Below are positions 36,874 to 45,206 of a stretch of 64,000 nt of DNA, piece by piece. Under the pieces are notes generated by a model that worked only from the letters and a program-made list of their open reading frames with translations, was not told the DNA's origin and ran no database searches. The stretch spans positions 124,001 through 188,000 of the forward strand of contig NZ_LFMW01000009.1 in assembly GCF_001050345.1 (NCBI RefSeq), in the 5' to 3' direction. Both the position numbers and the translations under genes were made by a program. Numbering within the stretch: the first letter of the stretch is position 1; each line of letters begins with the position of its first letter. This DNA comes from Pseudomonas fildesensis (GTDB taxonomy: Bacteria > Pseudomonadota > Gammaproteobacteria > Pseudomonadales > Pseudomonadaceae).

Positions 36874-37092
36874 TCACTCTAAGGAGTCGAGCTTCTCGAT
36901 GTCTTTCCAATCCGGTGCGAGCCCAAGTGATTGCATGTGCCTGTCAAAAACCGTTCCTACCAGATCGGAAACGGGCTGATCTTCAAGCCATACTGAATCG
37001 CACTCGAAGCACATTAAGAAACGGTGCTCGGGCATAGTTTTAAGTCGAACGCGCCAAACAACATCTTGCAGACAGAAGGGACAGAGTTTCAT
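36874..37092 (-). CDS. Zinc-ribbon immunity-like protein
   Basis: 72 residues from MKLCPFCLQDVVW; the frame is open further upstream, but this ATG overlaps the toxin stop by 4 bases (ATGA). Two CxxC pairs (CPFC and CFEC) suggest a zinc ribbon. The tail is helical and acidic. By position it is the immunity gene of the toxin at 37089-37415. Confidence 0.65.
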   Translation of the reverse strand: MKLCPFCLQDVVWRVRLKTMPEHRFLMCFECDSVWLEDQPVSDLVGTVFDRHMQSLGLAPDWKDIEKLDSLE

Positions 37093-37415
37093 TTCGGGAA
37101 AGCCGTAATAACTTGCGTTGTTCCATCGCGAACCACAATCTGAATCGAGGCTTGTCCGCTCGTTCCGACTTGTCGCCCCATGTCGACAACCCATACACGG
37201 TTGCCGTTGGCTTGTAGCGTACCAGGCCCAACCCGCGAGGCCCACGCTTGATCAACAAGTCCAATAACCTGTTTTCGGTCCACGCTGAAAAGTGAGTGAA
37301 CCGGCTTGGAGGGATTGGGAACAGTATGATCCAGAACGTGCAACACTCGGTTCCCGTGTGCCGAGCCTTGACCATAAACTAACCCGCCAGGCGAGACCCA
37401 AGATTTGGTTGCGGC
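37089..37415 (-). CDS. Orphan CdiA-CT toxin domain, RNase-like, 5' end replaced by half MITE
   Basis: In frame from the MITE half to 37089: SWVSPGGLVYGQGSAHGNRVLHVLDH, then NPSKPVHSLFS and WVVDMGRQVGTSGQ, ending VITAFPK. The spaced histidines and the beta-rich end closing in VITAFP recall BECR-fold RNase toxins (barnase/EndoU/colicin E5 type). This is a judgement by eye. The usual G-A-K junction is lost because the half MITE at 37416-37439 takes its place. A start at 37346 would give 85 residues. Confidence 0.5.
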   Translation of the reverse strand, partial: AATKSWVSPGGLVYGQGSAHGNRVLHVLDHTVPNPSKPVHSLFSVDRKQVIGLVDQAWASRVGPGTLQANGNRVWVVDMGRQVGTSGQASIQIVVRDGTTQVITAFPK

Positions 37416-37439
37416 ATTATTTTAAATAAATCCGTCCCC
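37416..37439. mobile_element. Right half of the 57-bp MITE-like element
   Basis: ATTATTTT plus AAATAAATCCGTCCCC, equal to the right 24 bases of the full copies; the left arm is missing. Directly behind it, CTTTATCCCCCTTTATCC looks like a short duplicated edge. Confidence 0.8.
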
Positions 37440-37440
37440 T

Positions 37441-38017
37441 TTATCCCCCTTTATCCTTTAACTGCATCCAGTAGTCATATGTTTCTCGAAGTCGACCGGT
37501 TTTTTTTGATCCATCAGCAATAGCGGATGCGAATGCGTGAGCAACCCTGATTGGATTGGTAGGCGACGTGCCAGATGCCGATATAACAGGCTGCCCGTAA
37601 TCTGCCTGTTTTCTACTGCCTTTTAACTGACTCCAGCTCAGCTCAGGGTTACATCGGACCGCCACTTCACCATAATACATTCCGACTAAAACAGCCAAAG
37701 ACATTGCATCTTCGGATAGAACAGGTGTGTTCAAATCAGCCGTGCCGGCAATTGAATCATTTCCTGTTTCGTTAACCGTTGATGGCAGTTGCTCTTTATG
37801 AATCCGTGAAGCTAACCACTCAGCCACACCATCTAAAGATTCCGGGGAAAAATCCGCGTTCCAGCTTTCATATCCCGGCGTCTGCCAAACAGCTTGAATC
37901 AACTCATCTAAACAGTAGGGTTTATTAAGCATAAAGAGCTCATAAAAACTATTTAGCTCTTTCGAATTCATAGATGAAAAAAATCTGTGACTGGCGTATA
38001 GGCGGTTGTAAACTCCA
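37441..38017 (-). pseudogene. Immunity gene with a one-base frameshift
   Basis: ATG 38017 starts MEFTTAYTPVTDFF, with AAGGTG about 8 bases upstream, and the frame then closes. After restoring one base in the A7 run at 37977-37983, it joins SSMNSKELNSFYELFMLNKP, then WQTPGYESWNADFSPESLDG, to about 192 residues ending at 37441. The acidic helical protein follows the PD-(D/E)XK toxin by 3 bases. A longer unshifted frame from 38085 overlaps the toxin and is less likely. Real decay, slippage or a sequencing error are all possible. Confidence 0.6.
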
Positions 38018-38020
38018 TAA

Positions 38021-38366
38021 TCAATGCACCTTAATTTTGATTCCCGCGTCGGACAAAGCTTTTTCAAGGGCTGGCGCAGGTCCAACGCGTCCTGTGACGG
38101 GGCTCCTATAAAAATTCCATGTTACCCCATTAACCATACCGCGGCTCAGGAGCTCCGTATCCTTCATCACTTGAAGGGCTGTATTGGCGTCGAGTGAAGT
38201 GTATCCAACCTTGGACTCATGAGCCAAAGCACCTGGAGCTAGCTGGTCGACGACACGCACGCCTTGTAGCGAAAAGGGGACGGATTTATTTAGAATAAGC
38301 AGCACTGAATTATTTTAAATAAATCCGTCCCCTTTACCTGCTGGTTCCGGCTACTTCTTTTGCACC
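38021..38366 (-). pseudogene. Orphan PD-(D/E)XK-type toxin module interrupted by the MITE
   Basis: The junction GGTGCAAAAG at 38366 is followed by EVAGTSR, then the MITE (38276-38332) with stop codons, then the toxin body: GVRVVDQL, HESKVGYTSLDANTALQVMKD, then GVTWNFYRSP and GPAPALEKAL. VVD followed by E-S-K fits the Asp and E-x-K of restriction-like nucleases. A GTG inside the MITE opens a 94-residue frame (from 38305), so a short product beginning with MITE-coded residues cannot be excluded. Confidence 0.65.
38276..38332. mobile_element. 57-bp MITE-like palindromic element, copy 2
   Basis: Same arms as copy 1, with one interior difference (G for A, GCACTGAATT). It splits a toxin module after about ten codons. 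Confidence 0.85.
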
Positions 38367-38368
38367 AA

Positions 38369-38731
38369 CTAATCCATGCAGTAGTAACTGTAAAGATCCG
38401 CATCAGGCCAAAGTTCGTCATATGCGGTTAACGTGCTTCGCAGGGCCTCGCTACGAGGGTCCTCGGAAGGATTCATATTTGAAATTACAAATTCTTTAAT
38501 TTCGGGCCACTGAAGCTCACGCATACAAAATGCCACAACTTCAAATGGCGAGTTTCCAGACATTAAAATCAATTTAAATTTATCTATAAAATCTTCTTTA
38601 TAGCCAGGATGCTTTTTTACAAACTCCAAAATATTTAACAAGGACATCTCGTAGGAAATGTCTAGTTCTTCACCAAAAGCGGCTATAGCCATATCGCAAA
38701 GCTCATCAAACTCTTTAATTACGTCATTCAT
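38369..38731 (-). CDS. Orphan immunity-like protein whose toxin is deleted
   Basis: 120 residues from MNDVIKEFDELCDMAI. The acidic helical protein ends WPDADLYSYYCMD. Just upstream only the last few codons of a toxin survive (RKGAWVPK-stop is one plausible reading), and the MITE copy at 38765 lies directly beyond. The frame is open from 38794 through the MITE arm, but the ATG directly after the relic stop is the natural start. Keeping the immunity gene alone may still protect against kin that carry the toxin. Confidence 0.6.
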   Translation of the reverse strand: MNDVIKEFDELCDMAIAAFGEELDISYEMSLLNILEFVKKHPGYKEDFIDKFKLILMSGNSPFEVVAFCMRELQWPEIKEFVISNMNPSEDPRSEALRSTLTAYDELWPDADLYSYYCMD

Positions 38732-38764
38732 TTCGGCACCCAGGCACCTTTTCTTGGGGGAAAT

Positions 38765-38845
38765 GGGGACGGATTTATTTAGAATAAGCAGCACTAAATT
38801 ATTTTAAATAAATCCGTCCCCTTTATCCTAAATAAATCCGTCCCC
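38765..38845. mobile_element. 57-bp MITE-like element, copy 3, plus an extra right arm
   Basis: The full copy is 38765-38821. A second right arm AAATAAATCCGTCCCC lies at 38830-38845, eight bases after it. The doubled arm suggests a recombination or slippage event between copies. Confidence 0.85.
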
Positions 38846-38854
38846 TTTATCCCA

Positions 38855-38920
38855 AAGAGCGTAATGTTCCAGGCTTGCCCACAGAAACTAAAACAAAAAT
38901 TTTGTCTGACCCTGATTACC
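38855..38920. repeat. Dispersed repeat (TGTCTGACCCYGATTACC type), copy 1
   Basis: About 66 bases, from AGAGCGTAATGTTCCAGGC through CACAGAAACTAAAACAAAAA to TGTCTGACCCTGATTACC. A second copy with about 80% identity is at 44541-44609. Both lie at breakpoints of the cassette array. Confidence 0.7.
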
Positions 38921-38922
38921 TC

Positions 38923-39378
38923 CTATAAATTAAGCTCATATAGCGCGTTCAAAAAATCAGAAAAGTTTCTCGACACCAGTGTCATATTTGAATCGTCAGG
39001 CTTTGCTCCATCACACTTTTCTAATTCATGATCCCAAAAATAGACCTTGCCTCTGCCCTCCCCTTTAATACCCAAGCAAATTTGGTTGCCTCCAGGGTCG
39101 CATGCAATTGCTATAAACCCTTCAGGGATACGCCCTCTATACAAGTTTAAATTTCTGACAAAATCATATGTATCACTCCTATTCAAACCGTAAAAACGTT
39201 GAACCGATGACCCATCCTCATTATCCATAAAACGGAAACTATCTGGTTCAGGGTAACCTCCTCCGTTATGAGATAAGAATAGATAATATTCTCTAGGCAG
39301 AGTCACCCCAATAAAACTCTCTAGCAATTTCATCGCGTCATCTGAGATGGAATTTCCAGGTTCTATTATTTCAATCAT
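38923..39378 (-). CDS. SMI1/KNR4 (SUKH) family immunity protein
   Basis: 151 residues with the SUKH pattern: ESFIGVTLPREYYLFLSHNGGGYPEPDSF near the N-terminus and FIAIACDPGGNQICLGIKGE, then VYFWDHE, in the middle. SUKH proteins bind and neutralise many unrelated toxins, especially HNH/WHH-type nucleases. It follows the WHH nuclease module (stop at 39392) by 13 bases, so the two form a pair. Confidence 0.88.
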   Translation of the reverse strand: MIEIIEPGNSISDDAMKLLESFIGVTLPREYYLFLSHNGGGYPEPDSFRFMDNEDGSSVQRFYGLNRSDTYDFVRNLNLYRGRIPEGFIAIACDPGGNQICLGIKGEGRGKVYFWDHELEKCDGAKPDDSNMTLVSRNFSDFLNALYELNL

Positions 39379-39391
39379 ATCAATAAAACTC

Positions 39392-39850
39392 CTATTTATA
39401 CGGTTTTATTCCAGAGGTTGCTACACCACCAGTATGGCGCACAGCATCATGTAAATCTGAAGGAATTAATTGCATCAAGCCAGACTCTTGATGATGATGC
39501 CAAGTAAAATTATCAGGTGTACGTTTATAACCGGAAGATTGATTAGCCAACTTAAAGTCTCGATCGCGGTTCCCTGTCAAATCGATCCGTACTTTCTTCA
39601 CGGCATAGGGGGCGAAATCAGGATACCCAGCTCCAGAAAAATGAACACTATTCGGGTATTTTTGAGCAATTTCCGCAGGCAAATCGCCTAAAGGAATTGT
39701 GGTGTTTGCATACCTCTGTGAATTTATCGGGCTACGACCATTAACAGGTCGAATACGATCAATATTTAGTTGTCCTGCATCAGCATCGCCTAAATTCCTG
39801 ATACCAGACACTTCCTCAGCAACCGTAGTTCCGTGCGGCCCTTTCGCCCC
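39392..39850 (-). CDS. Orphan CdiA-CT toxin module: WHH/HNH-type nuclease
   Basis: The frame runs from the junction GGGGCGAAAG (G-A-K, 39850) and even a little upstream (AEGIAFYSAVI, a CdiA linker). The toxin carries NFTWHHHQESGLMQLIPSDLH, the WHH motif of HNH/endonuclease VII-type DNases. An internal start at 39811 (MSGIRNLG) would give 139 residues without a secretion signal. As part of a CdiA tip it would degrade target-cell DNA. The SUKH protein downstream is its immunity. Confidence 0.8.
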   Translation of the reverse strand, partial: GAKGPHGTTVAEEVSGIRNLGDADAGQLNIDRIRPVNGRSPINSQRYANTTIPLGDLPAEIAQKYPNSVHFSGAGYPDFAPYAVKKVRIDLTGNRDRDFKLANQSSGYKRTPDNFTWHHHQESGLMQLIPSDLHDAVRHTGGVATSGIKPYK

Positions 39851-39921
39851 GTTGATTACAGCGGAGTAAAAAGCTATACCCTCGGCAGTGCCGGGGATAT
39901 TTTAGCACTTCAAATGACCAA

Positions 39922-40311
39922 CTAAAGCCCCATAACAAAATTTCTAATTAACTGTCTGTCCGAGTCATTTTCAGCCGCCCCATTTAAAGTTGGAATCAAA
40001 TAATAAAGCAATAATTCAACCCTTGACGCCTCTGCCGGAATAGCTTCCGCAACACAACCAAGTAATAATTTTATAGACATAATGGCCGCAAAGGACTCAT
40101 ACCCCCTCGGCCCAGAAAAAGGTAATTTTCTAAAGTAATATTTTGCTAATCGCTTCTGATCAGAACGCTTCCACGTACGATGGGGAATAAGTAGCAACGC
40201 TTCTCCCCAATCAGCAGACTCTATCGGATACTTAGTTATTAGCCAATCAGCAGCTTGATCAGAACTCATGTTAACAAGCTGTGCGCATAGCGCTCTCTGT
40301 CGCTCATCCAT
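39922..40311 (-). CDS. Probable immunity protein of the toxin-43-like module
   Basis: 129 residues, helical (MDERQRALCAQLVNMSSDQAADWLI, then YESFAAIMSIKLLLGCVAEAIPAEASRVELLLYYLIPTL). Not recognised. It starts 7 bases after the toxin stop at 40319, the usual immunity position. No membrane segment is certain. Confidence 0.62.
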   Translation of the reverse strand: MDERQRALCAQLVNMSSDQAADWLITKYPIESADWGEALLLIPHRTWKRSDQKRLAKYYFRKLPFSGPRGYESFAAIMSIKLLLGCVAEAIPAEASRVELLLYYLIPTLNGAAENDSDRQLIRNFVMGL

Positions 40312-40318
40312 ATTAAAC

Positions 40319-40744
40319 CTACTTCGGACTAAATAAATTTTCTGGCAGCCCGGAGTTACTACTCAACGATGCTGGCGGCTTGTAATGCCCAGAACTATTA
40401 GTCCACTGACTTATTGTTCCTCGACTTGGACCATCATTATTCCCAAAGCGTATAGAACCTGCATATTTGACGTCCCCTCCACCGCTAAGTCCAAGGTGAG
40501 TCGAAAAATCCTCATTAACATTTGGTCTACTGACTCGAACTGCGCCATCAGGCATTGTTACAAAATCATATGATCCTGATGGCGTTATCTTGCTGCCACC
40601 TGGAGTTTGCAACCAGTAACGACCAGATGAGTCTTGAACAAGAGTCCTTATTGGTCGCTGCGCAATAGCAGGGTCATTTGGGAAAACATTCGTTAACGTA
40701 CCGCGCTCAGTAAGGTTCGGAACAGCCCCAGGTCCTTTTGCACC
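40319..40744 (-). CDS. Orphan CdiA-CT toxin module, toxin-43-like
   Basis: Begins at junction GGTGCAAAAGG (40744) as SGAKGPGAVPNLTERGTL, with no start codon; an internal one at 40612 would leave 97 residues. The toxin has HLGLSGGGDVKYAGSIRFG, then GTISQWTNSSGHYKP. I associate the YAG-I-F plus W-N-SGHY-P pattern with polymorphic toxin type 43, a predicted RNase. That is memory, not a search. It follows the immunity gene of the second cdiA. Confidence 0.6.
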   Translation of the reverse strand, partial: GAKGPGAVPNLTERGTLTNVFPNDPAIAQRPIRTLVQDSSGRYWLQTPGGSKITPSGSYDFVTMPDGAVRVSRPNVNEDFSTHLGLSGGGDVKYAGSIRFGNNDGPSRGTISQWTNSSGHYKPPASLSSNSGLPENLFSPK

Positions 40745-40758
40745 GCTTTACTTTGTGT

Positions 40759-41163
40759 TCAACAACCTATATTTTCAACCACAATTCCGTGCGCAGCTTT
40801 CATATAAAAGCAATATTCTTCCCCTGCACGAATCAATACACCTCTCTCCCACCATTTCTCACCCGCCCTTATAAAAAGGTCGGGCTGCAGCAGACTTTTA
40901 AACATATCATCAAGGCAAGCCAGCTCATAAAAAATCTCTTTAAACTCATCTGCGCTAACAATTTTTGGCTCTTCTAGCAAGCGCTGCAGCAAGGACCTAC
41001 ATCTAATATCATTAAGGTATTCAGAATAATCCCAACGATATCCATCTTTGCACTCCTCAATAAAAAACCTCCACTTCTGAATTAAAGACACCAGACTTTC
41101 ACCACCAAACCCAAGGCGCGTTAAAACACTCGCACATAGTTCAAATATACTTTCATCTTTCAT
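40759..41163 (-). CDS. Immunity protein of the second CdiA tip
   Basis: 134 residues, acidic and helical (ESIFELCASVLTRLGFGGESLVSLIQKW, then ADEFKEIFYELACLDDMFKSLL). Its ATG overlaps the stop of the second cdiA by 4 bases, so the two are translated together. Not a recognised immunity family. Confidence 0.68.
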   Translation of the reverse strand: MKDESIFELCASVLTRLGFGGESLVSLIQKWRFFIEECKDGYRWDYSEYLNDIRCRSLLQRLLEEPKIVSADEFKEIFYELACLDDMFKSLLQPDLFIRAGEKWWERGVLIRAGEEYCFYMKAAHGIVVENIGC

Positions 41164-43915
41164 AACTGATCCTTAAAGTATTTTAGCTGTGCGGCAGCAT
41201 CACCGCCTGGCCTAAAGAAGGTATTTATTTTTCCTCCTCTCATAACACCAAAGTATCCAGTCGACGGTTCGAATCTAAGCATGGAGCCATCTGCCCGAGT
41301 TCCTTGCATTACTCCTCCGCGAGCAGCGGGAGACCAAAAAGATCGTGCGGCACTAACGTAAGAGTCTAACGAAGTAAATTCTGGTACATCCGCACCATCT
41401 GGCTTCGCTGTTGCTTTACCCTTTCCGCCCAGTATGACCCCTTGAGAATGTTTGGCATAATGCTCAAATGTTTTTCGCCCATTTGAAAAATCAGGTAATA
41501 ACTGAAGTTCTTTAGGTCCTTGGCTGGCAACAACATCTACACCTTTAGCAGTACTTGGGCCGACTTCGCCTGTCGCTTTTGCACCGAAGTTTGCGTCATT
41601 GGCCGCCGATTCACCAGAACCTACGACCTTCGTTTCCCCTGACACCAAACCCGATGGTGTCGCTTTTGGACCAGGTATCACGTCCTTTGGTAATGAAGTC
41701 GTCAACCCGCCCTTGAGGCCGTATGCGCTGGCAAATGCCACCATAATGGCATGCATCGCCATAACGGTATCATACTGTTCCTCGACTTCCGCCCGCGTCT
41801 TGTCCGAGTCTTTTGCCAGATTGTTTATCGTGATGTCGTGAAGAATGCTACCGGCGTCCAATCCCCGCAGAGCGGCTTCCGCATTCGCCGCATCAACACG
41901 GTAGAGGTCTTTATAAAGTAAGTTGTACGCGACATTTTCCCCGTATTCAGCGAGGGCTTTTTGAGCAGGGGCAATCAAGTTGCTACACGCTGTACTGGAT
42001 AAATTCCCGGCGGTGCACACTCCACGAATCGCTTCATCTCGATCTTTATCGGTAACGTTTATATACGCGAGTTCATCTTTTTCTTTGTCAGTGATGGTGC
42101 CCAGCATTTGTTTGCGTGAAAGCACAAACTTACGGGTAGCTTCCGGCACGCTGAGATAGTTATTCTCAACCGCATTTTTCCCAACCTGCGCGGCTGCCAC
42201 CGCATTCAGCGCGTCCTTGCCAACCAACGATCCGGAGAGCCCAGCCGCCAACGTCGAGAGACTGGAAATCGTCTGCTTTTGCCCTTCGGACAGGTTTTCG
42301 TTACTGACTCCGCCATACAGACTTTCTTTGATCAGCTGTGCGGTTTTCTCCGCCGCCACGGCCCCGGCTGCCCCTGCCAGCGCGGAGTTACCACCGGCCC
42401 GCGCCAACACCGCACCCAATACCGCATGGGCCATCAGGTTGGCCTTGGGGTCACCATCGGTCATCTTCTTGACCGTCTGCGCCAGATACGGCGCCGCCGC
42501 ACCCGCCAATGCCCCCCCTACACTGCCGCCCATGGCCGCTTGCACCACAGCCGTCACTGCCTGGCTGGCCTTCTGGAAGCTGCTGCCAACGCCATAATCC
42601 TGCTGGGCACGCTGGCTGATCTGAGCCTGTGTCGGATTGGCGATACCCTCATCAATCAACTTCAGGCGCGTGGCTTTGCTCACATCGCTGTCTGAGTCGT
42701 TGGCGGCCCTGATCCTGGCTGCAGCAATCGCATCGCCAATGCCCTTGGTCAACTCCATCGAGCTTTTGACCAACTCCATGCGCTCTTGCATGGCCTTTTC
42801 ATCAGGCTTGTCGAGGCGCTGGTTAGCATTAGCCGTGTCGCGGTTCAAACCGACGAGGTCGTTGGCGCCTTCGGGGTTGCGCACTACGATCGTGCCTTCG
42901 CTGACAGCGCTGCGCGTATAGCTGTGATCCGAATCATTAAGCGCCATGCCATACAGAGCGCCAGGTGTGAGGGTGCTCGCGCCGCTGCTGTAAGAACCGG
43001 AGACACTCATGCCCGCGGACTTGCTCTCGATCTCGCTCTTGTTCTTGATGTCACTAACCAGCAACCGATCGGTGAGCAGCAGGTTTTTGTCGGCCGTGGC
43101 TTCACTGGCAATCACCGCACCTTGCAAGGTGGTGTTCTTGGCCACGTCGATGGTGTAGCCGCCCTTACCGGCGAAGAAGCCGCTCTGGTCGGTGACGGCC
43201 TGGTAGTCGCTGTTCATTTTCGACGCCGCCAGGTTCGCGGACGCTGTCACCGGGGAGCCATAACAGATCGGCGGAATGCAGATGCTCGCACCGAAGCCCG
43301 CGCTGTTCTGCTTGCTCTTGGACGTTTCGGTGTCTTGGCGCGACAGAATGTTGAGGTTGCCGCCGACGTCGGCATCAATGCGATCAGCGCGTACCTGCGC
43401 GCCGATCAGGCTGGTGTCCTGGCCACTGCGCAGCACCAGCGAGCCGGTGTCCAGCGTGGTGTTGACTTGGGTAACCGAGCCGCCCGAACCCAGGTTCTTG
43501 GCGGTTTGTGCACCGAGGTCGATGGTGAAACCGTTTTGCTCGCCTATGTTGAAGCTGGCACCGATAGCGGTCCTGTTGCGTGAGCCGTCGTTTTTGCGGT
43601 CGGTAGTGTTCTGTGCGCTTTGCATCAGGATGTTGTTTTTCGCGGACAGCAACGTGCTGTCGGCTTTCAACGTACTGCCGGTAATCGTCAAGTCACCCAC
43701 AGTGCCCGGCGCATCGCCCGCAGCGATGATCGACAGTTTGCCCCCGGCGTTGAGGTTGCTCTGGTGAGCGGTCTGCGCCGTGTATTCGCTGCTGCTTTTG
43801 GTACGGGTGTTGGCCAGTTCGGTGCCGATCTTGATGAACGAACCGTTGCCGACGGAGCCACCGGTTTTGTCCTTGAAGCCGGTGCTTTGCTTACAGGACG
43901 AGGTGTTGGCTTTTT
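41160..43915 (-). pseudogene. 3' portion of a second cdiA/fhaB gene (CdiA2), 5' end lost
   Basis: About 918 codons remain. The frame opens inside the haemagglutinin-repeat region (TGFKDKTGGSVGNGSFIKIGTEL) and shares long stretches with cdiA (SICIPPICYGSP against SLCIPPFCYGMS). A pretoxin domain ends in VENN (about 42159-42170). A G-A-K junction at 41585 leads into a linker and tip toxin (FEHYAKHSQGVILGGKG, then YFGVMRGGKINTFFRPG) of unassigned type. The TPS secretion domain is absent, so it cannot be exported itself. It breaks off at 43915, exactly where homology to the DUF3077 leader begins. Confidence 0.85.
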
Positions 43916-44192
43916 GATGCCTTGCGCGTTTTTACGCTGAGGACTTATAGTCCGCCGGTCGTCCACATGGCGATTCAGGTTTGGCGACCTGACGGTAGAG
44001 AATGCGCAAGCCGGGGGCTTTTTTGCAGCCACTTGCGCGCCTGCAAAGTCGTTTTATGACGGCTGTGCGCGGGAGACCTTCGGGTCTGCCGGTTTTCTCT
44101 ACTGCCGGTTCGCCAACCTGCGTACAGCTGTCACCCATTCGTTTGGCGACGTTTGAGTGATGGTATTCATCACTAAAGTAGAGAGTCCAAAA
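43916..44192 (+). promoter_or_regulatory. Conserved leader upstream of DUF3077 gene, copy 2
   Basis: Homologous to 34555-34827: GATGCCTTGC, GACTTATAGTCCG, GGCGATTCAGGTTTGGCGACCTGAC, the AGACC-TTCG-GGTCT hairpin, and TTCGCCAACCTGCGTACAGCTG. Conservation over about 270 non-coding bases in two distant copies argues for a functional RNA or control region. It is fused head-on to the truncated second cdiA. Confidence 0.65.
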
Positions 44193-44462
44193 ATGAACAG
44201 ATACATGCCCCTTACAGGCCACGATTCAACCATCCCCGCGCTGGTGATCGACACTCAAGCGCCCCTCGATGTTCTCTATGACGCCGCCGCTTACCGCATT
44301 CGTGCGGTGACTCAGTTTTTGGAGAACCTCGCGTTTCGGGAGGAGATCAGCAGTGATGCGATAGTGCTTCACGACTTTGCACTGTTGCTGGCAATTCCGC
44401 TGAGAGATGGGTGTGACTTACTCGATGTAATTGGGCGGAAGCTGAACTCACAAAACATATAA
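44193..44462 (+). CDS. DUF3077 family protein, second copy
   Basis: 89 residues, MNRYMPLTGHDSTIPALVID. It aligns without gaps with the gene at 34828; helices LDVLYDAAAYRIRAVTQFLENLAF and IPLRDGCDLLDVIGRKL are conserved. Function unknown. It points away from the truncated cdiA2 and has its own terminator at 44473. It probably arrived as a unit with its leader. Confidence 0.82.
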   Translation: MNRYMPLTGHDSTIPALVIDTQAPLDVLYDAAAYRIRAVTQFLENLAFREEISSDAIVLHDFALLLAIPLRDGCDLLDVIGRKLNSQNI

Positions 44463-44472
44463 ATAACAAATG

Positions 44473-44500
44473 GGCGGTTATTTTTATAACCGCCTTGTTT
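44473..44500 (+). terminator. Terminator of DUF3077 copy 2
   Basis: GGCGGTTAT and ATAACCGCC form a perfect 9-bp stem around TTTT, followed by TTGTTT, 11 bases after the stop. Confidence 0.85.
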
Positions 44501-44540
44501 GACCATTTCAAACAGATGAAAACGAAAATCTATTTTTTAA

Positions 44541-44609
44541 AGAACGTAATATTTCCAGGCCAGTTCCACAGACACTCAAACAAAAAAACGTTGTCTGACC
44601 CCGATTACC
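44541..44609. repeat. Dispersed repeat (TGTCTGACCCYGATTACC type), copy 2
   Basis: Matches 38855-38920 (CGTAATATTTCCAGGCCAG, then CACAGACACTCAAACAAAAA and TGTCTGACCCCGATTACC). It ends exactly where the XRE fragment begins, so it marks a junction. Confidence 0.7.
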
Positions 44610-44610
44610 C

Positions 44611-44844
44611 TTAGAAGCCCTCATCCGGCTTGCTCAAGCGCTGCACGTCAGCCTGGATGATTTGGTGTTTGCAGAAGGAGAACGCGGACCGTCAGACGAT
44701 TTGCGCCTGCGTTTCGAGGCCGTCAGTCATATGCCCGAAGCCGAGAAATCAGTGATCAAGGCACTGCTCGATGGGATGATTCTCAAGTACCAGGCATCAA
44801 AAATCATGGGGACGGATAACAGCAGCCGACCACCCAGTGCGTAA
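44611..44844 (+). pseudogene. C-terminal fragment of an XRE-family regulator
   Basis: From 44611 the frame reads LEALIRLAQALHVSLDDLVF, the end of a Cro/C1 domain (helices 4-5), then a tail with LRLRFEAVSHMPEAEKSVIK and KYQASKIMG. The DNA-binding helices are missing and the frame starts at a repeat boundary, so the gene is truncated. A TTG at 44662 is only a chance start. Confidence 0.7.
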
Positions 44845-44854
44845 CCAGAAAAAA

Positions 44855-45172
44855 GGGCCGATCTGAAAGAGTGAACCGGCCCACATGCTTCGCTGCTGCG
44901 TATAGCAAAAGCTATACGCCATACGTCAGTGTTTATTGGGTGAAACCATTTCGTATTACAAATGTATAGCAGCACCTTGAAGGCATAAACTTGATAACCA
45001 ATTGAAACATATAGAAAATATCCACCTCGCAAGAGGTGCGTGTTGTGTATTGAGATTTTGCTCCTGTTAAGGAGCGAAAAATCATGCTCAAAAAGTGCGT
45101 ATTGGTTAGGTAGACCGAAGGTCGTCAGGGTGGGTGCAGATCGGGTGAAAAACACCGGCGCAAGGCCGGTGT
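44855..45172 (-). ncRNA. Cluster of six hairpins ending in a minus-strand terminator (candidate structured RNA or long 3' UTR)
   Basis: Perfect hairpins: ACACCGGC/GCCGGTGT (45152-45172), GACC/GGTC (45113-45123), GCTCCT/AGGAGC (45060-45075), CACCTC/GAGGTG (45023-45038) and GCGTATAGC/GCTATACGC (44898-44919). The last is GGGCCG/CGGCCC (44855-44882), followed on the minus strand by six T residues, which is a terminator. No coding frame explains them. They lie after the Imm26 gene on the same strand. No reverse transcriptase gene is near, so a working retron is unlikely. Confidence 0.45.
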
Positions 45173-45206
45173 CGAGAGTGTCAGATCAAATTGAAACTTC
45201 TACAAC

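Noticed and set aside
44855..45172. Reading the hairpin cluster as a working retron or a CRISPR array
   Set aside because: No reverse transcriptase gene is nearby, and the stems are all different, so there are no regular direct repeats with spacers. No CRISPR array is seen anywhere in the window.
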